This document shows, piece after piece, positions 31,046 to 43,442 of a DNA stretch of 64,000 nucleotides (positions are counted from its first letter, which is position 1; each line of letters opens with the position of its first letter). Source of the stretch: Marsupella aquatica (Eukaryota > Marchantiophyta); assembly GCA_973895155.1 (NCBI GenBank), contig OZ316893.1:18042001-18106000 (forward strand), read 5' to 3'. The notes under the pieces are model-generated. The model did not search any database, was not told the DNA's origin, and worked only from the letters and a program-made list of their open reading frames with translations. Both the position numbers and the translations under genes were made by a program.

Positions 31046-33637
31046 TCAATAAGGGATAACACTATCTAACCCATAAGTTAAATAAAAAGGTGTTCGTAGA
31101 GTTGTGATCTTCTCCGCAATACGGTAGGCCCAAAGTGCAGAATACAGTTTTAAATCCCAATTAGTCTTATGAGATTCTACTAGCTTATTTAAGATTTTCC
31201 CCATAATTCCATTAGCTCGCTCAGTCAAGCCATTTGCTCTTGGATTATAAGGGGTAGTCTTGCGGTGTTTAATGAGATAGAAATCTGTAATCAACTCAAT
31301 AGTGGAATTTAAGAAATGCAGGCCCCTGTCACTCACCAGTTCTAAAGGGCAGCCAAAGCGAGTAATGATATGTTCGAATAAAAATGCAGCAGCAGTGTTG
31401 GCATCATTTTTCCTTCTGGCTTTAGCCTCCACCCATTTGGTGGCATAATCTGTTGCAAGAATAATATACTTACTTTGACTTTGACAAGCAGCTGGAGAGA
31501 TGGGGCCAATAAAATCAATTCCCCACTTTTCAAAATGGGCTAAAGGTAAAATGGGGGTAAGTGGCCATTTGGAAGATGCAGTTGGTTTGCCAATCCTTTG
31601 GCATGGGTCACAAGATTTAATAAAAGCATATGTATCCTTGTGCATAGTGGGCCACCAATATCCTGCATCCTGAATTTTCTTAACTGTGGTATTGATCGCA
31701 TAATGGCCTCCCGTCTTGCCTGAGTGTAAAGCCTCAATAACTTGGGGTACCTCCCTCTCCTCAAGGCAACGTCGCAACTTCTGATCTGGTCCTTCCTTAA
31801 ACAGAGTACCCCTCACAATAGTGTAAGGACCAACCTTATGAGCAAAAACCGCTCGCTCCTCAGCATTAAGTCCTTGTGGGAACACCCCATGAAGTAACAT
31901 CCGCACAATCTCAAAATACCGGGATGATTCCCCTTCAATATGCCAAAGATGCTCATCCGGAAACTCATCAGACAGGCTCTGTTGATTCTCCAAACCTTGT
32001 AATCTTGACAAGAAATCAGCGTTCTCATGGTGCTTGCCGGGTCGGACATGCACCTCATAATCAAATTCTTGAAGCAGGAGTACCCACCTGGCTACCCTTC
32101 TTGACAGGTCCACTTGATTAACCAGGTATTTCAAAGAGTGATGGTCCGTGTGAAAGATAATCTGATATCCAAGAAGATAATGACAAAATTTCTTGCAGGC
32201 AAAAACAATGGCTAAGGCCTCCCTTTCGGTAACTGTATAATTTTTCTCAGCAGCACTCATCTGCCTACTGGCATAATAAATGGGATGGTCCCGATTGTCA
32301 TCATCCTTTTGACTCAAATTAGCTCCAATGCAGAAGGCAGAGGAATCAATGAAAACATGAAACTTCCTACTCCAATCTAGTGGTGAGAGAATGGGCGCAG
32401 TCACAAGGCAATCTTTAAGTGTTTGAAAAGCTTGTTGTCTTTCTTCATTCCAAACATAGGGTTCATCCTGTTTCAGCAGTTTGGTCAAAGGCAAAGCAAC
32501 ATCGGCATGTTTGTAAATGAATCGACGATAATACCCAACATGCCCCAAGAAAGCACGAAGTTGCTTTAAATCTGCAGGGGGTTGAAGTTCCACAATCACC
32601 CGAACCTTCTCCTTATCTACCTCAATTCCACGTTGGGAAATGACATGCCCAAGTAGGATACCCTCCTTCATACCAATAAAGCACTTCTCTGGATGTAAAC
32701 ACAACTGAGCCTCTCTACACTTCTGAAAAGTCTTCTCTAGGTGCATCAAATGGTCAGCGGCTGATCCAAACACGCAAAAATCATCGATAAAAATCTCCAT
32801 GAAATGCCTCAAATACTCCTGAAAAATGATCATCATAATCCTTTGGAAAGTTCCGGGTGCATTACATAGGCCAAACGACATCATAGTGAATGCATAAGTG
32901 CCCCAATCAGTGGTGAAGGTAGTTTTTTCACGATCCTCTTTACGAATAGAAACCTGATTATAACCGGAGTAGCCATCCAGAAAACTATATAATTCATGCA
33001 ATGCAACAAGATCGAGCACTAGATCAATGAAAGGTAAGGGATAGTGGTCCTTCTTGGTGGCTGCATTTAGTTTCTGAAAGTCCTGACAAACTCTGATTTT
33101 AGTCTTCCCATCAGGTCCTGCCTTCTTAGGAACGATCACAATTGGTGAAACCCACTCGCTGCTCAGTACTGGATAGATGAACCCAGCAGTTGTCAACTTG
33201 TCTAATTCCTCCTTGACAAGTACAGAATACTTTGGGTTCAAGCGATATTGCCTTTGCCTGACGGGTACTGCCCCTTCCATCAAATCAATCCGATGTTCGC
33301 CCAAATGGGGGTGAATGCCCTTCAGATTCGAGTGGCTCCAGGCAAATACATCCTTATACTGAGTCAATAAGTTCACATACAATTCCCTTAACTCCCCCTG
33401 GATATGCTTACCTATGTTGAGAAATTTGCCGGGTTCAATCTCGATCTGCTGACATGCTTTGGGGTCTACTATACCATCAGTTAGATTGGATGGTGTAAGC
33501 TCTAATTTACCTAAATCAGACTCTGTTTCATCCTGGATATCTGGGGGCTGCCCTCCTACAATGGGTGTTGGTTGGACTGGCTCCTTCGAGCTCCTCTCGT
33601 CAACCAAAGGCACTCCTTGTAGGATGGACGGCTTCAT
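31046..33637 (-). pseudogene. Gypsy D pol: RT, RNase H, integrase
   Basis: This is 863 codons in one frame. RT: VIVPKKAG, SFGLCNAPGTFQR, catalytic EIFIDDFCVFG. RNase H: FIDSSAFCIGANL, TEREALA, FHTDHHSLK. Integrase: the HHCC finger (ALHSGKTGGHY, SCDPCQRIG) and the DDE triad in GIDFIGPIS, ELVSDRGLHF and NGLTERANGI, all present. The usual first Met is uncertain because the frame continues upstream: only a TGA at 33653-33655 separates it from protease. A one-base insertion ends it within integrase. The A1 and D RTs are clearly related (Tat/Athila-like, by motif) but diverged. Confidence 0.92.
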
Positions 33638-33652
33638 CCCCCGACTTAATTG

Positions 33653-34912
33653 TCAAGAGGTAGCTACTGGTTTAATTTCCGTTTCTTTCTTGGTATCGGA
33701 CAAATAAACCTCCAGGTAGCGTACCTCTTCCAATTCAAACTCCAGTGGCTCTAAAATCAAGTGAGAGTCAGAAAAGTCTGATGTATAACCGTCATCAGTC
33801 TGAGTCTCACCCTTATGCATGTCTGAAGCCCAGCTCACCACCACTTTGGGCTTACCAAATGACATCTCTTGATTCCTCCAGTTCACCTGCACCTGGGCTT
33901 TATACAACCACGGCCGCCCTAACAAAACTGGGAAGCTTGAAGGTACCTCCGGACTTATTATCACATATTCCAAAGTAAATGAAACACCAACAATCAGGGT
34001 ATCAACCTTACTTAACTTTCCCACTGGAACAACTCGAGATTGGTCCGCCATGCGTAGGATCTTTGGTGTCGGTTCAAACTCAGTAAACCCAAGATTGAAT
34101 GCGGTTTGCTCAGTCATGAGGTTGACGCTGGACCCACCATCCACTGGTACTTTCCTCACCACACATCCTTGAATCTGCACATCAAGTTCTGGTGGTCCCT
34201 TATTCTCCCATTCCAAACGTAATACATCCACCTCTGGCAACTTCCGCCGCCTTCTCTTCCCTGCCAACAACCCTCTCAATTGTCTCCTATACACCGGGTT
34301 GTCTTGCAGTAATTCGCCAATGGTAATCTGAGCTGGATGATTTCTCACATCCTCCACAATATCATACCCCTGTGGTTTAGAAACAGGTTGATCAGCCTCC
34401 TTCTCAACGGGCTTTTGTACAGAGTTTGGTTTATGAGTCTTGACTAATTCTTCCAAGTGGGCTTTTACTTCAGCTGAAATATCTGGTATAAAATATTTGG
34501 AATCATAGCAGTCATAGGCTGGATCCTGATCCTTGGGAAGGCCCTCATCAAAAGGGATTCTTTCTTTTGACTTAACTCCTTTCCTGATTCTCCTTTCCTC
34601 TAACTTTCTCTCCTCCTTCCGCTTGGATCGAGTGGTGGCATATATGTTGGTCAGAACTTTGTCACGGTCCTGAACTCTGGCATTTGGCATGCCTACCACT
34701 CCTGGTTTCACCAAATGATTCACCAAAACATCAGGTACAACTCCCGCAAGTGGTTGACTGTAAATTGAGTCATCCCTCAGCTCCACCTTATACACAGGAT
34801 CTGTATGTTGGACCATTCCACAATGCTCTGTTTCTTCTGAATACACCATCCGCACTTTAGCTTCTGGTCTAATCACATCCTTCACAGGCTCTTGCGCAAA
34901 ACGCACCATCAT
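33653..34912 (-). pseudogene. Gypsy D protease region
   Basis: Retropepsin motif VPVDGGSSVNLMTEQ (D-G-G in the active-site position, as in A1) and LLGRPWLYKAQ. It is in the same frame as gag upstream (through a TAG at 35063) and pol downstream (through a TGA at 33653). The N-terminal portion is basic (KRKEERKLEERR) and the C-terminal portion acidic. The upstream bases 34913-35062 in this frame encode two further CCHC knuckles, CWNCGQPNHYSPQC and CGNCGKEGHLPIEC. Confidence 0.85.
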
Positions 34913-35062
34913 CTTCGGCTTTGGAGGGCTAGGACATTCAATCGGTAAGTGACCTTCCTTCCCACAATTCCCACAGACAGGTGTATACCCCTCCTCTCTC
35001 TTGGGGTATGGACATTGCGGTGAATAATGATTTGGTTGGCCACAATTCCAACAGGAACCCTT

Positions 35063-36172
35063 CTATCGTGGAGCTCCTCTAGGGGGATAGCCTCCCGGGG
35101 GTCCAATAGGTGGCCTTGGTACGGGTCTACTAAAGGCAGGTTTTGGTGGTGCCCAAGTAGTCATAGGTGCAGGGGCAGGTGGGAAATACTGACTTCCTGA
35201 TGCAGCCTGTATTGCATAAGTAGGCTCATACTCATACTCTTCTACCTCCTCTTGTCCTTCCAAATAATTTACTGGCATCCGCCACGTTGGACATTCATGG
35301 GGGTAGTGGCCTTGTTGGTTGCACCGAGTACACCAGACATTCATCCTCAGAGGGGGTGGTAATCGCCGTACAGGTTTAACTCCAGCAATGTTAACATTTA
35401 ATTTAGTCAACTGCCCAGTGATCTCTTCCATCATACGATCCATTTTCTTCTGGTTGGGGTTCTTAGGTGTTACCTTAGGCAGTGCCTTCTTCTTCCTCGA
35501 GGTAGTCTTCTCATAATCTGAACTTGTACTCGAGCTCTCGCTAGTACTCGAATCCGTGCTCTCTTCCTCTTCACTCGTGGTGGTATCAGTATCATCCTCC
35601 TCGGAATCAGATTTAGACTTAGACTTTTTCTTTCTTTTCTTTTTATCTTTCTTTAAATCTTTCTTTACACGCTTCTTTTCTGAAATTTCTGAATCCACAT
35701 ACTTCTGGGCTGCTTCCTGAACTTCCTCCAAAGTAGTACCACCTTCACGCCTGACATACCGAGCAATTCGTGATGGCAATCCATTGATAAACCAGTCCTT
35801 CACAGTAGACTTAGATGTGGCTGGGTTATACTGGTCCACCAAATCCAACAATTTATCCGCATATTTCCTCACAGACCCATGCTTCTTCATGTGTAAATGA
35901 GAGATCCGAGCAAAAGCTCGAGCGGCAGACCCCTCCTCTTTGTACTTTGCCAAAAAGGCAGCCTTCAACTTTCCCCAATCATGTTTATCTGGAAAGCGAT
36001 CATACCACTTTTGAGCTCTCTTCTTCATCAGTCCGCCGAATAAATTGGCCTTTTCCGCATCTTGACTCTGTCCATTTGAAGTTGCGGCAGCTTCAAATTC
36101 CTTCAAATAGACTTCTGCATCCTCTTTAGATGATCCAAAGAATCTATCATATCTCACATTGTTTCGAGCCAT
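35063..36172 (-). pseudogene. Gypsy D gag
   Basis: The start MARNNVRYDRFFGSS at 36172 was chosen because upstream codons derive from the junction sequence. The capsid domain has DAEVYLKEFEAAA, AQKWYDRFPDKHDW and KYADKLLDLVDQYNP. A Lys/Ser/Asp-rich spacer and one CCHC knuckle (CTRCNQQGHYPHEC) follow. A Pro/Gly-rich stretch then ends at TAG 35063-35065. The frame continues through it to two more knuckles and protease, giving a single gag-pol frame of about 1,709 codons with only two stops. The 5' LTR, PBS and leader are absent: family-A DNA begins within 85 bases of the start. Confidence 0.88.
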
Positions 36173-36214
36173 TATAGTAGCACTAAAATTAGAAGTTGGT
36201 AAGGCTGATTGAGT

Positions 36215-36256
36215 GGCAAAATATCGGCCACCCAAAGGCAAAATATCGGCCACCCA
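36215..36256 (+). repeat. Two direct copies of GGCAAAATATCGGCCACCCA at a junction
   Basis: Copies lie at 36215-36234 and 36237-36256, exactly at the border between element D (gag leader) and the family-A fragment. Part of the second copy overlaps aORF-A homology. Confidence 0.8.
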
Positions 36257-37546
36257 GGTCATCCAAGTGGAGAACTATCGGCCCAGGAAGTGGGCATCCT
36301 TCTTCGTCAAGAAGTTCCATGAGGAGATGGAGCGGAGAAGAAAGACTTTGTACCTTGGCGGAAAGGCATACTTTGCTAGCCACATCAAAATCATCATCGA
36401 GTGGTACGCTTGTCTCGACCGCCGCAGCCTCCCGCGTATCAACAAGCCCAAACTGACCCCGTCAAAATGGGTGTTCCCAGCCCAGGTGAGGCAAACGTAG
36501 CCCAAGGCCCAAAGTCTGGTAGCTGCAAGCCCTGCTTCCCCGGCCCCGCAACCCGCCGCTGCCGTCCCGCCAAGCATACCCATAGACGTTATCACGACCT
36601 TAGACGCGATCAATCAGGACAATGCAATCAAAGTCGGGCCGGATGAAGCCATACCCGAAACAGATGCCACGGTAGTCGAGGAGATTCCGCCACCCCTCGC
36701 GGTTGTGCAGGAGAACCGCCCACCTCCAGTGGAACCAGCCCCTTCAACCAACTTACCTCAAGGGCTGGATGTGTACACTCTACACCCGCACGGGTTGGAG
36801 TCTACCCATGCCCGAATCCAGATGGACACAGTCTAGACCATCCGGAACTCTTTGCGCCGGGCACATTTCTGAACGGGTTGTTGGGAGATTTCTCTCAACA
36901 GATCTCTCGGGACATCGGGGAATACATGGCCCGGAGGGTGGCCTACTTCTTCAACCAGGAGTTGGTTGCGGTTGTAAGGGCAGGACATGCGCAGGCAGAG
37001 ATAGCGCAGAGAATAGAGCGATACCGGGTTGAGTCTGCCTACCTGAAGGACGAAGTGGCAACCTTGGAGGTTGAACTCCAGCAACTGCGGCCTCAGGTAA
37101 CGGCCACAGAGGACCAGGTTGCCGAGGCTAGGGCCCGAGCAACTTTAGCAGAACAGGCCGGGCTCGGAAAGGACGTTGAGATTGCACGGCTCCGGACCAA
37201 GATTGACGGTTTGAAGGGACAAGCCATCAATTGGCAAAAGGATCTGGAGGAAGCTGACTCTAGGTCTCAGCGGGACATAGCCAAGATTGACACCCTGAAG
37301 ACAGAGGTGGTGCGGCTTCAAGGAGAAGCCACAAAACAGGCCTAGTTGGTGGATAAGCTTACGAGCGACACCCAGCAACTGGAGGAGGCATGCCAAGAGG
37401 CCGCGAAAGAGGCGGACGCAACAAAGCGGGAGAACAAATCTCTGCTGGACCAGGTCCAGCTACTCAAGCAGGACGCCGACAGACCCAGAAGGCAGCGGGA
37501 TAGCCGCTCCCACTCAGGTGGCTCTGGCAAGCGTGCCAGGCATTAG
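36257..37546 (+). pseudogene. aORF-A3: C-terminal half of aORF-A, plus strand
   Basis: It matches aORF-A1 from its VIQVKNYRPRKWAS region to the C-terminal GSGKRARH. The domain part (36257-36500) is open, then a frame change and a Pro/Val/Glu linker follow. The coiled coil is read in 36878-37345 and 37346-37546, one frame split by a TAG at 37343-37345. It confirms the sense codons at the sites where A1 has stops at 1871 and 1806. Confidence 0.75.
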
Positions 37547-37559
37547 CGGTGGAGTAGGA

Positions 37560-38415
37560 TTAAAATAGAGTTAGGAATAGCTAAACCAGGCTATAGGGAC
37601 AAGCACCTGACCTAGTTAAAGCAGCACTGCCATGCTGTCCAGCCTATGTAGATTATGATCTTCTAATAAGACAAGCCATTTTCCGGCCTGACAGCCAGTT
37701 TTGAGCACAAGACCACTCCGGTCCTTGGCTCTTAGTATTTATTACACCCCTCGGTAGAAGGCAGGGGGGTTTTTTAGTCTCAGTGTTGGACATCCGCGGT
37801 ATGTGCGGGGAGTCCCGACCTCTGGGAGTGAAAGAGTACCAAGGGGAGGGCGTAGGACTAAGCTCGCTGGGCGAGTGCGGAGCCGAGCTCTGTTCTAGTG
37901 TACACCCTCGGCCTTGGACCTGTTCATTCAAGAGCTTTCGGGTCAACTAAGTGTACGCATATGTCTCCTATGTAGTAAAATCCTTTCCCATTATTTCCTT
38001 CGTGTAAATCGAGATTGTATGCTTGTGCATATGTATATGTGTGAATCTCGTGTATAGGTGTCAACGCTTGGCCAAATGCACTACCCAAGTTGTGCATGGG
38101 GTGCAGCTTGCGGGTAAGTGGTTGCGAGCCCGGGTTGAGTACCCGTATCATCAAATTCGAATCGAAGGCGGACAACACGAAGGCTTAGAAGCCCGTAAGC
38201 CAGGGTCGATCCTGCTATCGACTGAGGTACGTTCCGGCGGCGGAACACAAACCATACCTAGGAGGTGTCCATATATGACAATAGACGCACTTAGCGCTAG
38301 TTTACGTGAGTTAGGTGCATTCCGTGCCTCCCTCCCTGCCCAAACCCTCATTTTGGTGAAGGATGTGCATGTCTAAGCCGAAGCCCGGGTTAAGGCCTAG
38401 GCTGACGACGTGACA
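37560..38415 (+). repeat. 3' LTR of a plus-strand family-A element
   Basis: This is the reverse complement of the A1 LTR, ending GACGACGTGACA at 38415. It includes the core TTCCGGCGGCGGAA (38232-38245). It is more diverged from the A1 LTRs than they are from each other. It follows directly on aORF-A3, as in A1. Confidence 0.75.
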
Positions 38416-40360
38416 CACCCGGTTGCAAACATTTCTCTTTTGCCGACATAGGTGCAGAGAAATCAATCAAACCTTGTTTTATAGGACCTGGTGTCTGTAA
38501 TTACTTATTTGGCTGTTTTCATGAGTTGAGACCAATAATGCATGATACTAAGCATGCCTCGTGGTAGAATGAGGGAATGACTCAGGCCATACCAAGCATC
38601 AGTCATTTTATAGTGTGCAGCTTAGACGGTGGTGCGGGTTGCTATAATTCTGCTGAGTAACGCTTGAATATGCTATGGTAGGGCTTCATCCATTTCTTTA
38701 TGCCATGTGCTGGGTTGTCTGAGAAGTGAAGTCCATTCAGTTTTGATTGACTCTTGCAAGAGCCTTGACTCATGGAGTGGATTGGAATTGAAGATGGGTT
38801 GGGCTTTTTGAAGCTAGCTTGGTCTGTTGGTCAATTCATGAATTGAGTGGATCACCCTTGGGAACTAATGCTGCCGTGTATACCAAACTTTGGCAACTTA
38901 GTAAAATGTAAAAATCATGGTAGGCCAACAATTCCCCACTTTCAATCTAGAAAATCTTTCAGTAATCTGTGAAAATGCTTGCCCAACAATTGCCCACCTT
39001 CATTCTAGAAAATCTTTCAGTAATCTGTGAAAATGCTACTCCAACAATTGCCCACCTTCAATTCAGAGATATGACAAGGTGATACATGTGCCTATATGCT
39101 TCACTTGGAGGCTTATGCATGAGAAATTGCACATTGGATGGCTGGTGTTTTCACGTTTACTTTATGAAGAGATCCGATGTAGTTAGAATTGGATAAAGCG
39201 CCAAAAATGTACTAGTGATTTGTATCAGTGTAACAACAAGCATTGGAATTTTTTAGGGAAGATTGAGGCTTGGTCTAAAGCCAAGGTGATTGGGAAGTCA
39301 TCAACTATGTTCAACAACAACATACAAAGAGGAAGCCAAGGAGAGTTATGGAACTTGACTACCCTACCACTTTGCTTTGGCGTTGCTGACTCCAACGCCA
39401 AGCTTTTGTATGGTCCAGGCCTCCGGAACAACCATCTGGTGGGGACTAGGTACAAGGATACTTGTGGGCAATGAAGAGTTGCACTAGCAAAGGCAAGCCA
39501 CTGAGCTGGTGGAGTACACGAAGGACTTAGACTGATATTGGGAACTGGTTGGGTCATGGGAAGGGCGGAGATCAGGTTGGGCCGCCTGGACCCCCAGATA
39601 GACTTTGATTTATGAGGGCCTATTAAGTGAGATCTCCTTTTGGGCCCAAGGCCAGAGCAGTTTGCTTCATGCGCAACAAACGCTTGGCGCATAAGATATG
39701 GCTTGGCTTGGTACATTCGGGATCCCTGTCTGATGATGAGTTTTGAGGGCTATGGCATGGCCTGGCCATGAGCATTGCATTGGACCATTCACAACGGGAT
39801 AAGGCACTTCACCTACGGACGTCTAATTAGGAAATTATGGGCATAGCCAGTTAGTGGCGATCGGGTTGGAGTCCAAGTTTAGGGCTAAATATAGGAAAAC
39901 AAAGTTGGTTTGGGGCTGTCAGGTCTCTAGAAGCATATATGAGGGGAGTGATGTCTCCTTGGGGGCAAGGGCAAGCCCAAGTTGTGAAGTGCAATGGTTG
40001 GACTACTAAGAGGAAATGCCAAACAAAAACGACGATAACTTCTCAACAAGAAGTCCGTTGGAGGAATTCTTGGATGTTTTGGAAAGCTCTCAAGGAGGAA
40101 ATGATCCTTTTGAGCTCAACTAGGTATGGGGGTGCCTATGGTCCTCATGGTTTATGAGGGCTATCTTGCTCTTTTGCCAAATCCTGTAGAAACAACAGCC
40201 AAACCGCGTTCTATTTCTCACGGGAGCTTGCATTGGGGAGGCAATGCAGAGTAGGTATGGGTGTTGAGTTCCAAATGCATTTTCCCCCTAGACTCTCAGT
40301 TGATTTGGAGCCATGGAGGTGGTTTCTAGAGTCCCAACGTTTGGGACAAGCTGCCTTGGA
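38416..40360. other. Unassigned sequence with a 58-bp tandem repeat
   Basis: No supported gene; the longest frame (39225-39716, minus) has no recognisable features. The segment 38925-39070 holds 2.5 copies of a 58-bp unit (starts at 38925, 38983, 39041) with CAACAATTGCCCACCTTCA at its head. The rest looks like old, decayed intergenic DNA. Confidence 0.5.
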
Positions 40361-41515
40361 ATTTATTTTTATTAATTTTTTGTTTGTTTAAGCCGCAAAA
40401 ACCCCGCAATAGGGGGGAACTCACAATGCCAAACCACAAAGGAACCACAACATGTAGGCAGTCCACCACCCTAGCCAATCCCAAGACCAACCAGAATCAA
40501 AAAGGCCTACAACCTATAACATCCCCACTAGACAATCCCCCCAAAACCCGCCACATGGGGGGAAGGCCTAGCCTATCTAAGCCCAAGTCTAATGAAAGCA
40601 TTATCTAATAGTACCATCCCATGTCCAGCCAATCTTGGCGCCAAGCATAAAGCATGTACCTGAGCCCATAGTAACAATCAACAAGGGGTTTGGCCCGGCC
40701 AAAGCAACCCCTCAGCCCCCCGAACCTCAAAAGATATCAGCCCAATACAATACGCCCGTTGCTGCTCCTTAGCCAGCATCTTCTTTCTATCTCCACCTCT
40801 TCCTTGACCCTTAATAACCAAGAGTGCTTCTGCCCAGGTGTGGGAAGTGGAGGCAAACCCCTTGTAGGTGATCAGCAGCTTCCAAAAGCATCATCCTAAC
40901 ATCAAAGCATTGTCGACCATCCACCTTGAACATCTGTTCATTTCTCCCAAGCCATAGCATCCATAAAACCTGATACAACACAAAAATCCGCATAGTCTGC
41001 TAGTGTACCCAACCCATTGAAATTGTCAGCCTCTCTAGCATCCCTGTCCAGGAACAAAAAGAGCACCCCCAAAATAGGTGCAACACAAAGACCAGCACGC
41101 ACTAGCATGCGCACATTGTACAAACAAGTGGAGGATACTCTCCATCTCTTTTGGACAAAGCGAGCACAGCCTTCACACGCTCCAATGGTGAGGCTACTGG
41201 ATCTGGTGAATAATCCTCCTATTTGCCGCAGAAATGTCTTAGCACAAGTAGATAAATCTGAGCACCACAAGTCACGTCGTCGTTGACACCAATCTAGTTC
41301 GGTCATGTGGCTGTTCAAATTCCAATTTCATCTTGTGAAATCCAAACCCTTGGGTCTTAGTAGTTGGTATACATGGTGATTAGGGATTTTAGACCCTTTG
41401 ATCGGGTGTCCTAGTCCCCCCATCACCAGCAGCAAGCACCCAATACCAACATCCTTATACAGTCGTTGCCCGTCATGATTCTTTGTATAAGCATCTGGCT
41501 TCAAGCTCAATGCAC
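40360..41515 (-). pseudogene. Decayed LINE 3' end (zf-RVT region)
   Basis: Minus-strand frames match the C-terminal part of the full LINE in this window. QLLRPKGLDFTR pairs with ELLRPKGSDFCR, DLSTCAKTFLRQIGGLF with DLSTRARTFLWRILAQGLF, and LYQVLWMLWLGRN with MYQTLWSLWLARN. A T-rich stretch at about 40360-40392 (A-rich on minus) and a CCCGCAA-AGGGG element mark the 3' end. Many stops and frame changes make it clearly older than the copy at 43993-52299. RT and endonuclease are absent. Confidence 0.7.
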
Positions 41516-41691
41516 TTGCTCAAATCCATGCAACATGCTCCATTGCAGGTGTCAACCTCAGTCCCAACAGTCTGATACCACTCTAATCCCTAGTCTTTCG
41601 CAATCTCTATTGTGAGTGCAACTTCTGTATGAGACCAAGTGTGGGATCTGTTGGGTATTTACTCTTACGTCTAGGTTAGGTATGACGTGGT

Positions 41692-41830
41692 TGGTACAAC
41701 AACATGGGTTGGTACAACTACATGGTTAGGTACAACTACGTGATTAGGTACAACTATGTGGTTACGTACAACTATGTGATTAGGTACAACTACGTGATTA
41801 GGTACAACTATGTGGTAAGGTACAACTAAG
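41692..41830 (+). repeat. 18-bp minisatellite, about 8 copies
   Basis: The unit is GGTACAACTACGTGATTA. Copies alternate between ACGTGATTA and ATGTGGTTA endings, hinting at a 36-bp higher-order unit. The last copy is partial. Confidence 0.85.
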
Positions 41831-43442
41831 TTGCACACTATATCATAAGAGGCATGTGTGCTTGGAGAGGTAGAACCAAGGCTCATTGTTATGGAGCCAC
41901 TTGAGAGATAGGGAGAGCTTACACTGTGGAGACTCGATATAGCCGACGGGCTTAGAGTTCAGTAAAGCTCTCTTGTGTGTTCCCGTGGACGTAGCCTCAA
42001 GGAGGTGAACCACGTATCTCTTGTGTCGACTATTGTGCGTTGGATGGTTCATGGGCTTGCCGTTGCAATCATCGTCTATGCTCAACAGGATCCCTATGAA
42101 CATCAAATTGTGTCCTGGACTCTCTATCTGCCAGGAAATGTAGTAGCACCCAGAACAAAGCGTTTGGGCCAAACTTTGGGACAAGCTAGATATTTGGGCC
42201 ATGGACATGTCTTGGAGGTAGGGCAATCAGCCATTGATAGGTAGAAAGTGGGGGAGCTTGGGTGACACCCAATAGAGAGGTTTATCTGGATGAATAGTGG
42301 TTGTCAGCCTTGGCTTCAGCTATGGCAAGGCCATACGGGTCCGGGAGGTTCAGTCCGCTGACCTACTTACTAACATTTTTTTATTTACATTTTTTTTAAA
42401 GAGAAACCTGTGAAACCCCACATAAAGGGAAGAGTCAGCCACAATAGTCGAGCCCAAGACCTATCAGTCTCTACTCAAGTGAGCTATTGTGCGCTTCCTT
42501 AAAGGTGTCACAGAGGACTGTTAGTTAAATATAGCTCCACTTTGTGTGTAATTTCAGTGTAGGAAGTCTTTAGGCCTTAGTCAAATTTGATAGAAGATTG
42601 AGTGAGAAGTTAATAGTGATAGATTTAAGGTAGAGTAACAATTGCCCTTTGGTGACATTTTAATCAAATCTTTGTAGATCATGAAAAATTATGAATTTTT
42701 TGGGAATAGATAAATTTTAGAATAAGAAATCTACTCTAAAAATTTCAGACAAAACGAACATGTAATTCAAAAGTTAGGGTCAATCTTATCTCATGTGTTA
42801 ACACTTTGCCTCTTTGACACTTAGACTAGTTTTTTGTTTTTCTTTGCGATTTATACTATATTGGCATCTTCCAGTATTTAATCAGTAGACTTAGATTAGT
42901 CCAAAAAGTCTGACAAGTTGCTAGAATAGAGATTATATGTAGCAGAAGAAGCTGGAAAACTTTCAGCACTTTTGGAGTTAAGGTTACTTAGGGAGTTAAA
43001 AAATTGCCAAAGCTAGGAGTTTAGTCAAAACCGTGTCTACAATGGGGGTAATCAAATATAAACGGAAACTAGATGACCGAGGTATTCTAAAATTGGCCAG
43101 TAAGCAGGTCAAGCAGGGTACTCTAAAATCAACTAGGGTACTCTAATGTGGACAAGGGTAATCATATACACAAGCACCAATCCGCTATGCCCTATACAGA
43201 CCTAGTCCTATACAATTCTATAGCGGAATTTAGTCGGAAAATGGCACTTAGGGTAAACTAGAATTGCCCAAGGTATTCTATTATGTTGGATACTCTAACA
43301 ACATCGAGGGTATTCAAAAAGAAGGAAAGAAGAGGCAGACAGATGATAATCAAAGGAGTAAAGAAAATATAAAGAATTATTTTGTCGGTGACCAGCCTGA
43401 TTGAGGCATGGAATGAGGTAGGAATAAAGACTCAACCCACCA
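41831..43442. other. AT-rich intergenic DNA with dispersed GGGTAYTCTA motifs
   Basis: No gene is supported. A T-rich run at about 42378-42402 followed by GTGAAACCCCACATAAAGGG resembles the 3' ends of the two LINEs here and may be another LINE 3' stub on minus (weak). Between 43075 and 43320 the motif GG(G/T)TA(C/T)TCTA recurs about six times. Confidence 0.35.

Noticed and set aside
39225-39716. 163-codon minus-strand ORF
   Set aside because: No motifs, no conserved composition, and it lies in decayed sequence; likely chance.
41843-42226. 127-codon minus-strand ORF overlapping the minisatellite edge
   Set aside because: No recognisable domain, and it runs into repeat sequence.
42378-42460. 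Separate LINE insertion
   Set aside because: Only a T-rich tract and a GTGAAACCCC element resemble LINE 3' ends; no coding match, so not called as an element.
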